A DNA stretch of 64,000 nucleotides from Fluviicola chungangensis (GTDB lineage Bacteria > Bacteroidota > Bacteroidia > Flavobacteriales_D > Crocinitomicaceae). The first letter of the stretch is position 1. The number at the start of each line of letters is the position of its first letter. The notes under the pieces were generated by a model. That model saw only the letters and a list, made by a program, of their open reading frames with translations, was not told the DNA's origin and searched no databases. The stretch spans positions 187,984 to 251,983 of the forward strand of contig NZ_VLPL01000001.1 in the NCBI RefSeq assembly GCF_007558725.1, written 5' to 3'. Positions 53,951 to 62,838 of this stretch are shown here, in pieces. Made by a program: the position numbers and the translations under genes.

Positions 53951-55906
53951 ATGGATAGGAATACAGTTATTGGTCTTACACTTATCGGAGCCTTATTGGT
54001 AGTGTTCACTTACATGAGCCAACCCAGTGAAAAAGAGGTTAAAGCTAAGCAGAAAGAGCAAAGAGAATTAGCAGAACAAGCAAAGAAAGATGCCGATTCA
54101 ACAGAGAAAGCAAATAAGAACAAACCGGTTCTTGTAGCCAAAAAAGACAAAGACGGAAATCAACTGAAGGATGAAAAAGGCGGATTGGTGTATTTTAATG
54201 AAAAAACAAAGAAAGACACCATCATTACACCTAAAGCAAAAGTTCCTTCCAATGTGCTGGTAAAGGGAGAAATTGTTCGGCTGGAATCAGAGAAGTTAAT
54301 CATTGACCTTTCTACTAAAGGTGGGATTGTTTCTGCCGTTCGGTTGAAACAATATGAATCCTATGTCGATTTTGCAAAAAAAGACGGTAAAATTACACCG
54401 CTTTATCTCTTTAAGGACGGGGATCATACAAACCAGCTGATCTTCAATATTGCTGGTAAAAAATATGTGACGGGGAATAAAGAATTCGAAATTGTTTCGA
54501 AATCCAAACACAAAGTCGTATTCAAACACGATGTAGCAGACGGATCGATTATTTATACGTACAACCTGAAAGGAGGATATGACCTGGGGTATACGATCGA
54601 AATGAAAGACCTGAACGGAAAGGTATTGCCGAATTCGGTGATGCTTGACTGGCAGATGGAAATGCTTCGCTCGGAGCGCTTGCTTTCGGAACAACGCAAA
54701 GTATCTACCATTTGCTACGAATCCGCAGAAGGAAAATTGGATTGGAACAGCGAAGTTGCTGAAAGCTATAAAGTGGCAGAAACCGATATGAAATGGGTTG
54801 CTTACAAACAAAGCTACTTCTCCTCTATTCTGGATGCTGACAACGGGTTCAAGGTAAAAGGGACTAAGTTTACGTCCACTAATTACAAACCTGGATCGAA
54901 GCAATTCTTTACACATATCCGAAAATACCGTTCACGTTTGAACTTGGGAATGCAATCGGTAAAGGATGGTAAAGCAAGTTTTTCCTGGTATTTCGGGCCG
55001 AATGATTACCATACTTTGGCTGCTTATGATAAGGATTACGACGATATCCTGAACTTGGGATGGGGAATTTTCCGTTGGATTAACCTGTATGCGGTTCAAC
55101 CTGTATTTACGTTCTTCCTGAATTTGGGTGTAAACGCCGGTCTTGCGATCTTGCTGTTAACGATCATCCTGAAATTGGTTTTAATGCCTGTTCAATGGAA
55201 AATGTTCGTTTCATCTGCTAAAATGAAGATCCTGAAACCGCAAATTGATGAAATCAATGCGAAGTATCCGAATAAAGAAGATGCGATGAAAAAGCAAATG
55301 GATATGATGGCACTTTATCGGGCCTCGGGAGCTTCCCCTTTGGCGGGCTGTGTCCCAATGCTGTTCCAGATGCCGATTCTCCTGGCGGTTTTCCGTTTCT
55401 TCCCTGCAACCTTCGATTTAAGACAACGCGGATTCCTTTGGGCAGAAGATTTGTCTTCATTCGACTCCATCTGGGATTTCGGAACATATATTCCGTTGTA
55501 TGGTAATCACGTTTCCTTGTTTACGCTTTTAATGGCGGTGACTACTTTGGCGTATACCCATTTGAATTCGTCAAACATGACGCAGCAACAACAACCCGGA
55601 ATGCCGAACATGAAAATCATTATGTACATGTTCCCGATCATGATGATCTTCTTCTTCAATAATTATTCTTCAGGTTTGAGTTATTATTATTTCATCTCAA
55701 CCCTGATGACAATTATCCTGATGTTTGTTATTAAGCGTTTCTTTGTAGATGAAGAAAAACTAAAAGCAAAAATGGCGGAAGCTCAAACAAATTCTGCCAA
55801 GAAAGGTGCAACAGCTGCTCCGAAAAAGAAATCCAGTTTCATGCAGCGTTTGGAAGATGCTCAAAAAGCTCAGCAGGAACAGGCAAAGAATCGGAAAAAG
55901 AAATAA
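53951..55906 (+). CDS. yidC: Membrane protein insertase YidC
   Basis: 651 residues, the long Gram-negative form. One N-terminal membrane helix (TVIGLTLIGALLVVFTYM), a charged linker, a large periplasmic beta domain (about 90-350), then the conserved core of five helices: INLYAVQPVFTFFLNLG, LAILLLTIILKLVLMPVQWKMF, GCVPMLFQMPILLAVFRFFP and a C-terminal pair with MYMFPIMMIFFFNNYSSGLSYYYF. The end is rich in Lys (KNRKKK). It inserts and folds inner-membrane proteins, with SecYEG and alone. Co-directional with pyrG. Confidence 0.97.
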   Translation: MDRNTVIGLTLIGALLVVFTYMSQPSEKEVKAKQKEQRELAEQAKKDADSTEKANKNKPVLVAKKDKDGNQLKDEKGGLVYFNEKTKKDTIITPKAKVPSNVLVKGEIVRLESEKLIIDLSTKGGIVSAVRLKQYESYVDFAKKDGKITPLYLFKDGDHTNQLIFNIAGKKYVTGNKEFEIVSKSKHKVVFKHDVADGSIIYTYNLKGGYDLGYTIEMKDLNGKVLPNSVMLDWQMEMLRSERLLSEQRKVSTICYESAEGKLDWNSEVAESYKVAETDMKWVAYKQSYFSSILDADNGFKVKGTKFTSTNYKPGSKQFFTHIRKYRSRLNLGMQSVKDGKASFSWYFGPNDYHTLAAYDKDYDDILNLGWGIFRWINLYAVQPVFTFFLNLGVNAGLAILLLTIILKLVLMPVQWKMFVSSAKMKILKPQIDEINAKYPNKEDAMKKQMDMMALYRASGASPLAGCVPMLFQMPILLAVFRFFPATFDLRQRGFLWAEDLSSFDSIWDFGTYIPLYGNHVSLFTLLMAVTTLAYTHLNSSNMTQQQQPGMPNMKIIMYMFPIMMIFFFNNYSSGLSYYYFISTLMTIILMFVIKRFFVDEEKLKAKMAEAQTNSAKKGATAAPKKKSSFMQRLEDAQKAQQEQAKNRKKK

Positions 55907-55930
55907 ATCAAACTAATTTTCAAGATAACA

Positions 55931-55959
55931 GGGGCGTTTCGGTTAAACCGGGACGCCCC
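55931..55959. terminator. Terminator between convergent genes
   Basis: GGGGCGT (55931-55937) pairs with ACGCCCC (55953-55959); the inner segment TTCGGTTAAACCGGG adds a second stem. Ends yidC and can also serve the minus-strand gene at 55988. Confidence 0.75.
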
Positions 55960-55987
55960 TGCTGTTTTATTTCGTTCTACTGTTTTT

Positions 55988-57154
55988 TCAATGTCCTCTT
56001 CCCCCGCCATTTGAAGGCCGGATAACCGGTCTGTTGACAGGAGCCCGACGTACAGGCTGTGTTTGCCTTTGCGGTTGTGGGGTTACACGTTGCGGTCTCT
56101 CAACAGGTCGTGGCTGTGGAGTAACCCGTTGTGGTCTTTCTACTGGCCGTGGAGTTGTAGGATTCCTTCTCGCCGGCTCAACGGTTCGCGTGTTTCCATG
56201 GTTATCTCGAATTGTCCCCCCATTTTCGCGGACCGGTCGGGGAACTTCCCTCTTCACTGCTTTCCGGTCCGGACCTGTTATCGGGCGGGCAGGTTCATTT
56301 TTTGTGCCGTCTGTTCTTCCTTTGACCGTTTGAGGAGTGGTTGTCTCAATCCGACCCTTAGAACCGTTTGCAGACTGGTTGTTGTAACTCGATCTTCCTT
56401 TGTAAGCTGAGCGTTGCGTCTCGTATCGTTTGCGCACCGTGTTGCTGTTGGAGTGATTCGTAACATAAATGGCATGTGCGTGAGGTACCTGGTAATAAGG
56501 AGTATAATGACACCAACCATGATAAGGCGACATACGCTGATAATAAACAACATAATAAACCGGTCTCCAGGGATACCACCACGAAGGATAATAATCCCAG
56601 TAATAAGGAGAATACCACGGGTCATAAAACGGATCGTATATGTACTGTACACAAGGCCAGTACCAAACATTTACAAATACAAGAACTGTTGGTGATGAGA
56701 CAAGACTAGCCGGACCAGTCGATTTTTTAATCGCTTTTTCATCAACCGGTTCCATGATTGTTTCTTCCCCATAAATGGTTTCATTCCCGATTATTTGAAG
56801 TTGAGCTTCTTTATCGGAGCGTTTCTCGATGCCTATTGCAGCAATATCCTGGTTTTCTTTTTTATTGATCGGTACCTGGAGTAAAATAGCGTGATTATCG
56901 CCGTCTTTTTTATCAATTACACGGATATAATCGATCTTGTTGTCCCCGTTCAAATCCAGGTTGTTCACCTTGCTGGACTCCGAATTTAGTTTCTTTTCAA
57001 AGTCTTCCAGGTTTTTAGATTCCTTAAAGAGGTTCAGTGCTCCCTGTAAATCGAAATTATCTCCCGGCATACCGGTACTGTCACTTTCTTGAGCGAATGT
57101 GTTGAATGTTGAACCCGCCAACATGATCAACCCCAAATAAACTAATCGTTTCAT
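55988..57154 (-). CDS. Secreted Tyr/Trp-rich protein with Pro/Arg repeat tail
   Basis: 388 residues from the ATG at 57154 (MKRLVYLGLIMLAGSTFNTFAQ); a start 11 codons upstream is possible. After the signal come an EF-hand-like loop (LNGDNKIDYIRV), a hydrophobic segment and a very unusual aromatic stretch of about 60 residues (190-260) dominated by Tyr, Trp and Pro, e.g. YDPWYSPYYWDYYPSWWY. The C-terminal third is Thr/Arg/Pro rich with a tandem RPVERPQRVTPQP repeat. Looks like an envelope or matrix protein; no enzyme motif. Confidence 0.7.
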   Translation of the reverse strand: MKRLVYLGLIMLAGSTFNTFAQESDSTGMPGDNFDLQGALNLFKESKNLEDFEKKLNSESSKVNNLDLNGDNKIDYIRVIDKKDGDNHAILLQVPINKKENQDIAAIGIEKRSDKEAQLQIIGNETIYGEETIMEPVDEKAIKKSTGPASLVSSPTVLVFVNVWYWPCVQYIYDPFYDPWYSPYYWDYYPSWWYPWRPVYYVVYYQRMSPYHGWCHYTPYYQVPHAHAIYVTNHSNSNTVRKRYETQRSAYKGRSSYNNQSANGSKGRIETTTPQTVKGRTDGTKNEPARPITGPDRKAVKREVPRPVRENGGTIRDNHGNTRTVEPARRNPTTPRPVERPQRVTPQPRPVERPQRVTPQPQRQTQPVRRAPVNRPVIRPSNGGGRGH

Positions 57155-57290
57155 GACTTTGGTTTTCTTTAAGTTACCAAAAACCATACAAGGATTTGTT
57201 TTATTGGAGCTAAAAAAAGTTAATGCTTCGGGTGAGCTTTTTTTCGTAAGTGAGAATTATTTTCACGAACGTTATTCGGTCCGTTGATCC

Positions 57291-57761
57291 TTATTCGCGT
57301 AAACGAATGAATTCCTGGATTTTGTCGTTTTCAATCAGAACTGCCAAATTGTACTGACTTAATTTCCAGTTTTTTCCCACTTTCACCAATACACCACTTC
57401 CCCTGCAATCCTTCATCCATGTATTGATTTTTTCATCAAACCAAGCCACTTTTCCGTCTTTGGAAATTTCGATGTGCCGTTCAATTTTTCGGAAGTCCCA
57501 TCCTTTTCCCTGGTCAAAATAAGGTTTACAAAATGCCCCGAACTCCTCTTTGTTCCAGCGTTCTGACGGATCTGTCCCCAAGAAAATGAAATGATCGCTC
57601 ATGAAAGCGAAGTAATTGGCGTAATTCGCTTCGGAAGCTGCTTTGTGCCAGTTATCGATTAATTGGTCGATTTGTTCTGTTTCGCTGGGCTTCGGATTCG
57701 TGAATCCGGTAATGAAGTAAAATCCGATGAACAGGATCGGAATAAATTTGAATGTTCTCAT
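57291..57761 (-). CDS. Secreted SnoaL-like (NTF2 fold) protein
   Basis: 156 residues. Signal peptide (IPILFIGFYFITGFTN), then the NTF2/SnoaL pattern: IDQLIDNWHKAASEANYANYFAFMSDHFIFLGTDPSERW, and KVAWFDEKINTWMKDCRGSGVLVKVGKNWKLSQYNLAVLI. The fold binds small ligands or acts as an accessory domain; no catalytic residues can be assigned. It lies downstream of the subtilase gene on the same strand boundary and has its own terminator region. Confidence 0.8.
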   Translation of the reverse strand: MRTFKFIPILFIGFYFITGFTNPKPSETEQIDQLIDNWHKAASEANYANYFAFMSDHFIFLGTDPSERWNKEEFGAFCKPYFDQGKGWDFRKIERHIEISKDGKVAWFDEKINTWMKDCRGSGVLVKVGKNWKLSQYNLAVLIENDKIQEFIRLRE

Positions 57762-57768
57762 ACGCGAT

Positions 57769-57803
57769 AAAAAAAATACCGTCCAAACAAACGCTTAGAC
57801 GGC
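57769..57803 (-). terminator. Terminator of the subtilase gene
   Basis: On the minus strand CCGTCTAA and TTTGGACGG form an 8-9 bp stem (one G-U) around a 7-nt loop, followed by eight T. It lies 24 bp after the subtilase stop. Confidence 0.75.
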
Positions 57804-57826
57804 ATTACAATAAAAGGTGTAATCAA

Positions 57827-59401
57827 TTACTTTTTAACTTTTGCCTGGCACATTTTTACTGCAGCCGAGATATCAATTACTCCACCGGTCGTAGAAAGTG
57901 TACCGAAGTCTACAGATGAACCTGTTCCCGGAGAAGGGATCATAGTTCCTTTGTATTGTTTTGCGGAAGCCAGCATGATATCTTTAATTTCTTTCATAGA
58001 TAATGAAGGGAAATAAGATTTCAACAAAGCTGCAACACCTGACACCATCGGAGCGGCCATGGAAGTTCCCTGAAGAATCTTGTAATCACTTTGAGGAATG
58101 GTATTGTAGATCTCAAATCCCGGAGCAAAGATATTTACCTGGCGGGAACTGTAATTAGAGAAATCGGCAGCCAGGTGTTTTTTATCCCTGGTTGAGGCTC
58201 CAACACACACGTACATATCCAGCGGTTTGGATTGGAATGAATATTCATTCGTAGGGAAATTCGGGTTTTCATCTAAGTTTACTCCGTCGTTTCCTGCTGC
58301 ATGAACCAATAAAACTCCTTTGGAGTCGGCATAAGCCATGGCGTCATATACTTCTTTCTGATGTTTGGAATAAGCCTTACCGAAAGACATATTGATCACA
58401 GAAGCTCCGTTGTCTACAGCATACCGGATTGCCAAAGCAACATCTTTATCCTGCTCGTCTCCGTCAGGTACTGCACGTACAGACATCAAACGAATGTTTT
58501 CAGCGACTCCGTCACCCCCCAATTCATTGTGTCTTGTAGCTCCGATGATACCGCCGACATGTGTCCCGTGCAATGCATCCGGTCCTTCCACATCATTGTT
58601 TCCGTAACGTACATCATTGAAATCATCCGGATCATCCCCAATGAACTGGCGGTCGTTGTAATCCATGTTCAACTGGTAATTTGCACTTGCATTCAAATGC
58701 TGAAGCCCTTCTTTAATAGCGTCTTCAGAAAGCTGACCATTTGCAATGTATTTTCCGATTTGCTTTAATTGCAGATCTTGCGGTGATTCTGCTTTCCACG
58801 CATCTACGTCTTTTTCCGTGAAGTTCTCACCCAGTTTTTCCACCAATTTTGCTTTAAGCATCGGGAACATTTGCTGCAATTGGGTGTATTGTTCCAAAGC
58901 ACCCAGATTTTCCTGGCGTTCAGCTTCGATGGATTTCAGAAGTTCTTTGTATTTTGCATAATCTGCCTGTTCTGCGGCTGTAATACCCGACTCATCTCTG
59001 TCTTTGAATTTTGCATGCAATTCCGCACAGATGCGTGTTTTCTCCAAGCGAGCATAATCCTGATTCTGTCCATTCGGGTTCCCCAGGAAATTCCATCCAT
59101 GTACATCATCTATATACCCGTTTTTATCATCATCAATTCCGTTGTTCGGAATTTCATCTTCATTTGTCCAGATCTTCCCTTGCAGGTCCTTGTGCTCAAT
59201 ATCAATTCCTGAATCGATCACTGCTACAATAACGGTTGTAGATTGCTGCTTCTTCAACGAAGAATACGCTTTTTCAGTATTCATCCCGGGAGTTGGGCCA
59301 TTATACCAGTTTTTGATTTCTTCTGTTTTCTGACCATAAATAAAGTTCATTACGCCTACAGAAAAAAGGGCAAATGACAGTGTGAGAATTCTTTTCTTCA
59401 T
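57827..59401 (-). CDS. Subtilisin-family (S8) serine protease, secreted
   Basis: 524 residues from the ATG at 59401 (MKKRILTLSFALFSVGVMNFIYGQ). Catalytic triad in order: IVAVIDSGIDIEHKDL (Asp), DALHGTHVGGIIGA (His) and GTSMAAPMVSGVAALLKS (Ser); oxyanion Asn in HAAGNDG. A large insert (about 130-250, helical, EADxAKYKELLKSIEAERQ-like) lies between the Asp and His regions. There is no type IX sorting domain, so it is probably periplasmic. Divergent from the T9SS subtilase at 59505. Confidence 0.93.
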   Translation of the reverse strand: MKKRILTLSFALFSVGVMNFIYGQKTEEIKNWYNGPTPGMNTEKAYSSLKKQQSTTVIVAVIDSGIDIEHKDLQGKIWTNEDEIPNNGIDDDKNGYIDDVHGWNFLGNPNGQNQDYARLEKTRICAELHAKFKDRDESGITAAEQADYAKYKELLKSIEAERQENLGALEQYTQLQQMFPMLKAKLVEKLGENFTEKDVDAWKAESPQDLQLKQIGKYIANGQLSEDAIKEGLQHLNASANYQLNMDYNDRQFIGDDPDDFNDVRYGNNDVEGPDALHGTHVGGIIGATRHNELGGDGVAENIRLMSVRAVPDGDEQDKDVALAIRYAVDNGASVINMSFGKAYSKHQKEVYDAMAYADSKGVLLVHAAGNDGVNLDENPNFPTNEYSFQSKPLDMYVCVGASTRDKKHLAADFSNYSSRQVNIFAPGFEIYNTIPQSDYKILQGTSMAAPMVSGVAALLKSYFPSLSMKEIKDIMLASAKQYKGTMIPSPGTGSSVDFGTLSTTGGVIDISAAVKMCQAKVKK

Positions 59402-59504
59402 GACTATATAATTCTTTTTTTTGACGGGAATACAATTCCTTTTAAACAAATATCTTAATTTGCAGAAAGATATTGCGAGTATTCTATATTAAAGGTTAAA
59501 AAAG

Positions 59505-62090
59505 ATGTTCATAGGAAAACTACTACAACAAGCGGTGAAAATAAATAAAATATTATTTATAGCAGGATTAATTTTAATTAATTCACTATCGGGCTTTGCA
59601 CAAACGGATAATTTCCGGTTCAGGAAATTATTGGCAGAGCAACCGGGTATTCCTGCAGCTTTTGCAGTGGCTAATTCAGGGAATTTGGATGCCTTATTGG
59701 CTGATAAACAAATTTCGGTGAAACAGGTGACGCGTGAATGGATCTATATTCAGGCAAAACCAAGCTGGATCAAAGAAGCTATGGATTCCAAACGGATCAA
59801 ATCCTTTTACCTGGAGTTTTCGATGCCAAAAGCATTAAACGATTCTACCCTGGTAAAGCATTTCGTGAAGCCGGTTCATCAGGGATTGGGCGGATTACAA
59901 ACACCGTTTAAGGGAAAGGATGTCATTGTTGCTTTTGTCGATCAGGGATTGGATTACAACCATCCGGACTTTAAGGATGCCAATGGAAATACCCGTGTTC
60001 TTTATTATTGGGATCACACACTTCCGGTTGCTGCCAATACACCACAGCCCTATGGTTACGGTCAGTTATGGACTGCCGCGGATATCCAGGGAGGTACATG
60101 CGGAAGTATGGAAGAATCTTCTGCGCACGGAACTTCTGTTGCAGGTGCAGGCGTTTCAAACGGATTGGCTAACGGACAGGAAACAGGAATGGCTCCCGAA
60201 GCTAAAATTATCATTATCGAAACCAATTTTAATTTACCGAACTGGACGATGACTGTCGCCGATGCCTGTGACTTTGTTTTTAAGAAAGCCGATGAATTGG
60301 GACTTCCTGCAGTTGTTAACTTATCGGTCGGAACGTATTTGGGAAGCCACGATGCAACAGATCCTGCGGCGGTTTTAATGGATAATTTACTGGATGAAAA
60401 AAACGGACGGATCATCGTGTGCGCTGCCGGAAATTCCGGTTCCTGGGGGAAATACCATGTTCATGGTGAGGTGAATGCGGATACATCATTTGTTTGGGTA
60501 CAACCGAATCCGGGAAGCCAGTTGGGACCGAATACCGTTTATTTGGACTTGTGGACAGATCTTTCGGATGCAGGATGGAGTTATTCCTGGGCAGCTAATT
60601 TGTCGTCCGGAAGCTTTGAAGAGCGTGCGGAACTGATTTATCGGGCAGCAAATACAGGGGTTGGATCGACCATTAAAGATACTTTATGGAACGGTTCGAA
60701 TCGTATTGCTACTTTGGAGATCTATCCCGAAATTGTTGGTCCGAATCTGCATTTGGAATTTTATTTTACCAATGTGGATTCTACCGCTTACCTGTACGCT
60801 TTTAAAACGAAAGGATTGGGTAATTATGATGCCTGGAGCGGTTCTGCTGCAATTGCTTTGAACGACATGCTATCGACCGGGCTTCCTTCAGCAGGTGTTT
60901 ACCCGAATATTCAATATTACAATATGCCGGATACTTTGCAGACGATCGTTTCATCCTGGAACTGTTCCCCGAAGGTCGTGACAGTTGGAAACATACGGAA
61001 CCGATGGAGCCATATTGACAACAACGGAAATACTTATTTGCCCAATCCTCCGAATTACACAGCGGTAGGACAGTTAACACCTGCTTCATCAAAAGGGCCT
61101 ACCAGAACTGGACATATCAAACCGGACGTAGTTGCTTGCGGGGATATTTCTTTGAGTGCAGGTCCGTTTTGGTTATTGAACGATCCCGGATTTAATTCAG
61201 CGATATCCAATGACGGGTTGCATGTCCGGAACGGGGGAACTTCAATGGCCTCACCTGTTGTTGCCGGAATTGCGGCGCTTTACCTGGAAAAATGTTCCGA
61301 GGGAAATTATCAAAGCTTCCTGGATGCGGTGCATTCTACTGCTTTTACGGATATGTTCACGGGAACTGTTCCGAATAATGCGTATGGTTACGGTAAAATC
61401 CACGCACTGAACCTGATGCTGCAATCCAATTTTACTAATACGCTTACAGCTGATTCACCTTTTTGTCCGGGAGACAGTGCTATTTCAACCGCCTCTATTC
61501 CCGGGTATTCTATTCAATGGATGAACGGCGATACTACATGGAATTCCGCGTTAACTGCTTCCGGGGATGTTTATTTTGCGGCGTACGACCAAAACGGGTG
61601 CGTTTCCTATTCGGATACCTTGACTGTTGTTGCGTACTCTGCCCCACCGGCTCCGGTAATTTATGTTAGCGGTACTTTACTTTCTACCGATCCGTATCCT
61701 AATTTGCAGTGGTATGAGAATGGAGTTGCCATTCCTGGAGCTACCGGAACCAGTTACACGATTACTTTACCATCTTCTTCGTTTTTTACTGTTTCACGAA
61801 CCAGCACCGATGGATGTGAAGTTTTTTCACAACCTTACAATCCTTCGTTAGGAATTGATGAGTTGACCAATCAAATTCATGTTTATCCGAATCCGACCCG
61901 GGATAAGCTGACAATAGATGCTTCAGTTCCGTTAACGGATATTCAAGTGGTTGATGTTCAGGGAAGAATGGTGAAGTCGGTTGCGGACAGCAAACACGAA
62001 ATTTCCATTTCAGAATTGGAAAACGGTACATATTATTTAATTATTCACACAGATGTTCAATACTTTCAGGTGAAAATTGTGAAGAATTAA
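59505..62090 (+). CDS. Subtilisin-family (S8) protease with T9SS sorting domain
   Basis: 861 residues. N-terminal membrane signal (KILFIAGLILINSLSGFAQ), a propeptide-like region, then the S8 domain: VAFVDQGLDYNHPDF (Asp, with DQG instead of the more usual D-S/T-G), SAHGTSVAGAGVSNG (His), CAAGNSGSWG (oxyanion Asn) and GGTSMASPVVAGIAALYLE (Ser, near 580). Between His and Ser is a large beta-sandwich insert. The C-terminus has Ig-like segments (WMNGDTTWNSALTASG) and a type A sorting domain (IHVYPNPTRDKLTIDA), so it is exported through the outer membrane to the surface. Confidence 0.92.
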   Translation: MFIGKLLQQAVKINKILFIAGLILINSLSGFAQTDNFRFRKLLAEQPGIPAAFAVANSGNLDALLADKQISVKQVTREWIYIQAKPSWIKEAMDSKRIKSFYLEFSMPKALNDSTLVKHFVKPVHQGLGGLQTPFKGKDVIVAFVDQGLDYNHPDFKDANGNTRVLYYWDHTLPVAANTPQPYGYGQLWTAADIQGGTCGSMEESSAHGTSVAGAGVSNGLANGQETGMAPEAKIIIIETNFNLPNWTMTVADACDFVFKKADELGLPAVVNLSVGTYLGSHDATDPAAVLMDNLLDEKNGRIIVCAAGNSGSWGKYHVHGEVNADTSFVWVQPNPGSQLGPNTVYLDLWTDLSDAGWSYSWAANLSSGSFEERAELIYRAANTGVGSTIKDTLWNGSNRIATLEIYPEIVGPNLHLEFYFTNVDSTAYLYAFKTKGLGNYDAWSGSAAIALNDMLSTGLPSAGVYPNIQYYNMPDTLQTIVSSWNCSPKVVTVGNIRNRWSHIDNNGNTYLPNPPNYTAVGQLTPASSKGPTRTGHIKPDVVACGDISLSAGPFWLLNDPGFNSAISNDGLHVRNGGTSMASPVVAGIAALYLEKCSEGNYQSFLDAVHSTAFTDMFTGTVPNNAYGYGKIHALNLMLQSNFTNTLTADSPFCPGDSAISTASIPGYSIQWMNGDTTWNSALTASGDVYFAAYDQNGCVSYSDTLTVVAYSAPPAPVIYVSGTLLSTDPYPNLQWYENGVAIPGATGTSYTITLPSSSFFTVSRTSTDGCEVFSQPYNPSLGIDELTNQIHVYPNPTRDKLTIDASVPLTDIQVVDVQGRMVKSVADSKHEISISELENGTYYLIIHTDVQYFQVKIVKN

Positions 62091-62127
62091 AAAGAAGCAG
62101 TATTTTTGGCTCAAATAAATTAATCGA

Positions 62128-62769
62128 ATGAATTTAACAGGTATAATTGCTATTTCAGGAAAACCAGGACTATATAAAGTATTGGCACAAGGTAAAAACA
62201 ACATCATCGTAGAATCGTTGGAAGACAAAAAACGCGTTCCCGCTTATGCTTCTGACCGAATTTCTGCCTTGGATGATATTTCTATCTATACCTACGACGA
62301 TGACAAACCGTTAAAAGAGATCTTCATTTCGATTTTTGAAAAAGAAAAAGGAAAGGAAACGATTTCTCATAAGGAAGATCAAAATAAACTGAAAGCTTAC
62401 TTGGTTGAAGTGTTGCCTAATTTTGATCAAGAGCGTGTATATGCATCTGATATCAAGAAAATTTTCCAGTGGTATAACTTACTATTGAAAGCAGGTGCAT
62501 TAATCCCGGAGGAAACGGAAAAAGAAGAAGCTGCACCAGCAAAAGAGAAAAAAGCACCGAAAGCAGCTGCTAAGAAAGAATCTGCAGAAGCTTCCGAAGA
62601 AGCTCCAAAAGAGAAAAAAGCACCTGCTAAAAAGGCTGCAACTCCTAAAGCTGCTGTTAAAACAACGGCAAAAGCTCCAGCTGCAAAGGCTCCAGTGAAA
62701 GCATCTGCTAAAACGACGAGCGCGAAAAAAGTGGCTGCACCAAAAACAGGTTCTTCCAGAGGGAAGTAA
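62128..62769 (+). CDS. DUF5606-like protein with Lys/Ala-rich tail
   Basis: 213 residues. Residues 1-130 form a conserved domain: MNLTGIIAISGKPGLYKVLAQGKNNIIVESLEDKKR and RISALDDISIYTYDDDKPLKEIF, then YASDIKKIFQWYNLLLKAGAL. From about 135 the sequence is almost only Lys, Ala, Pro and Glu/Thr in histone-H1-like style (KKAPAKKAATPKAAVK). Such tails bind nucleic acids or acidic polymers. No signal peptide; function unknown. Confidence 0.75.
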   Translation: MNLTGIIAISGKPGLYKVLAQGKNNIIVESLEDKKRVPAYASDRISALDDISIYTYDDDKPLKEIFISIFEKEKGKETISHKEDQNKLKAYLVEVLPNFDQERVYASDIKKIFQWYNLLLKAGALIPEETEKEEAAPAKEKKAPKAAAKKESAEASEEAPKEKKAPAKKAATPKAAVKTTAKAPAAKAPVKASAKTTSAKKVAAPKTGSSRGK

Positions 62770-62791
62770 GATTCCAAAATATTTAAAAAAA

Positions 62792-62828
62792 AGTAGGGGT
62801 GGAAAATTTTCCGCCCCTACTTTTTTTA
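62792..62828 (+). terminator. Intrinsic terminator
   Basis: AGTAGGGGTGGAAAA pairs perfectly with TTTTCCGCCCCTACT, followed by a T-run of about seven. Ends the DUF5606-like gene, 20 bp past its stop. Confidence 0.9.
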
Positions 62829-62838
62829 TTTTTGTGAT

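Noticed and set aside
54296-54916. 206-codon minus-strand frame inside yidC
   Set aside because: Antisense to the periplasmic domain of YidC, rich in Phe/Val/Arg with no recognisable fold or start signal.
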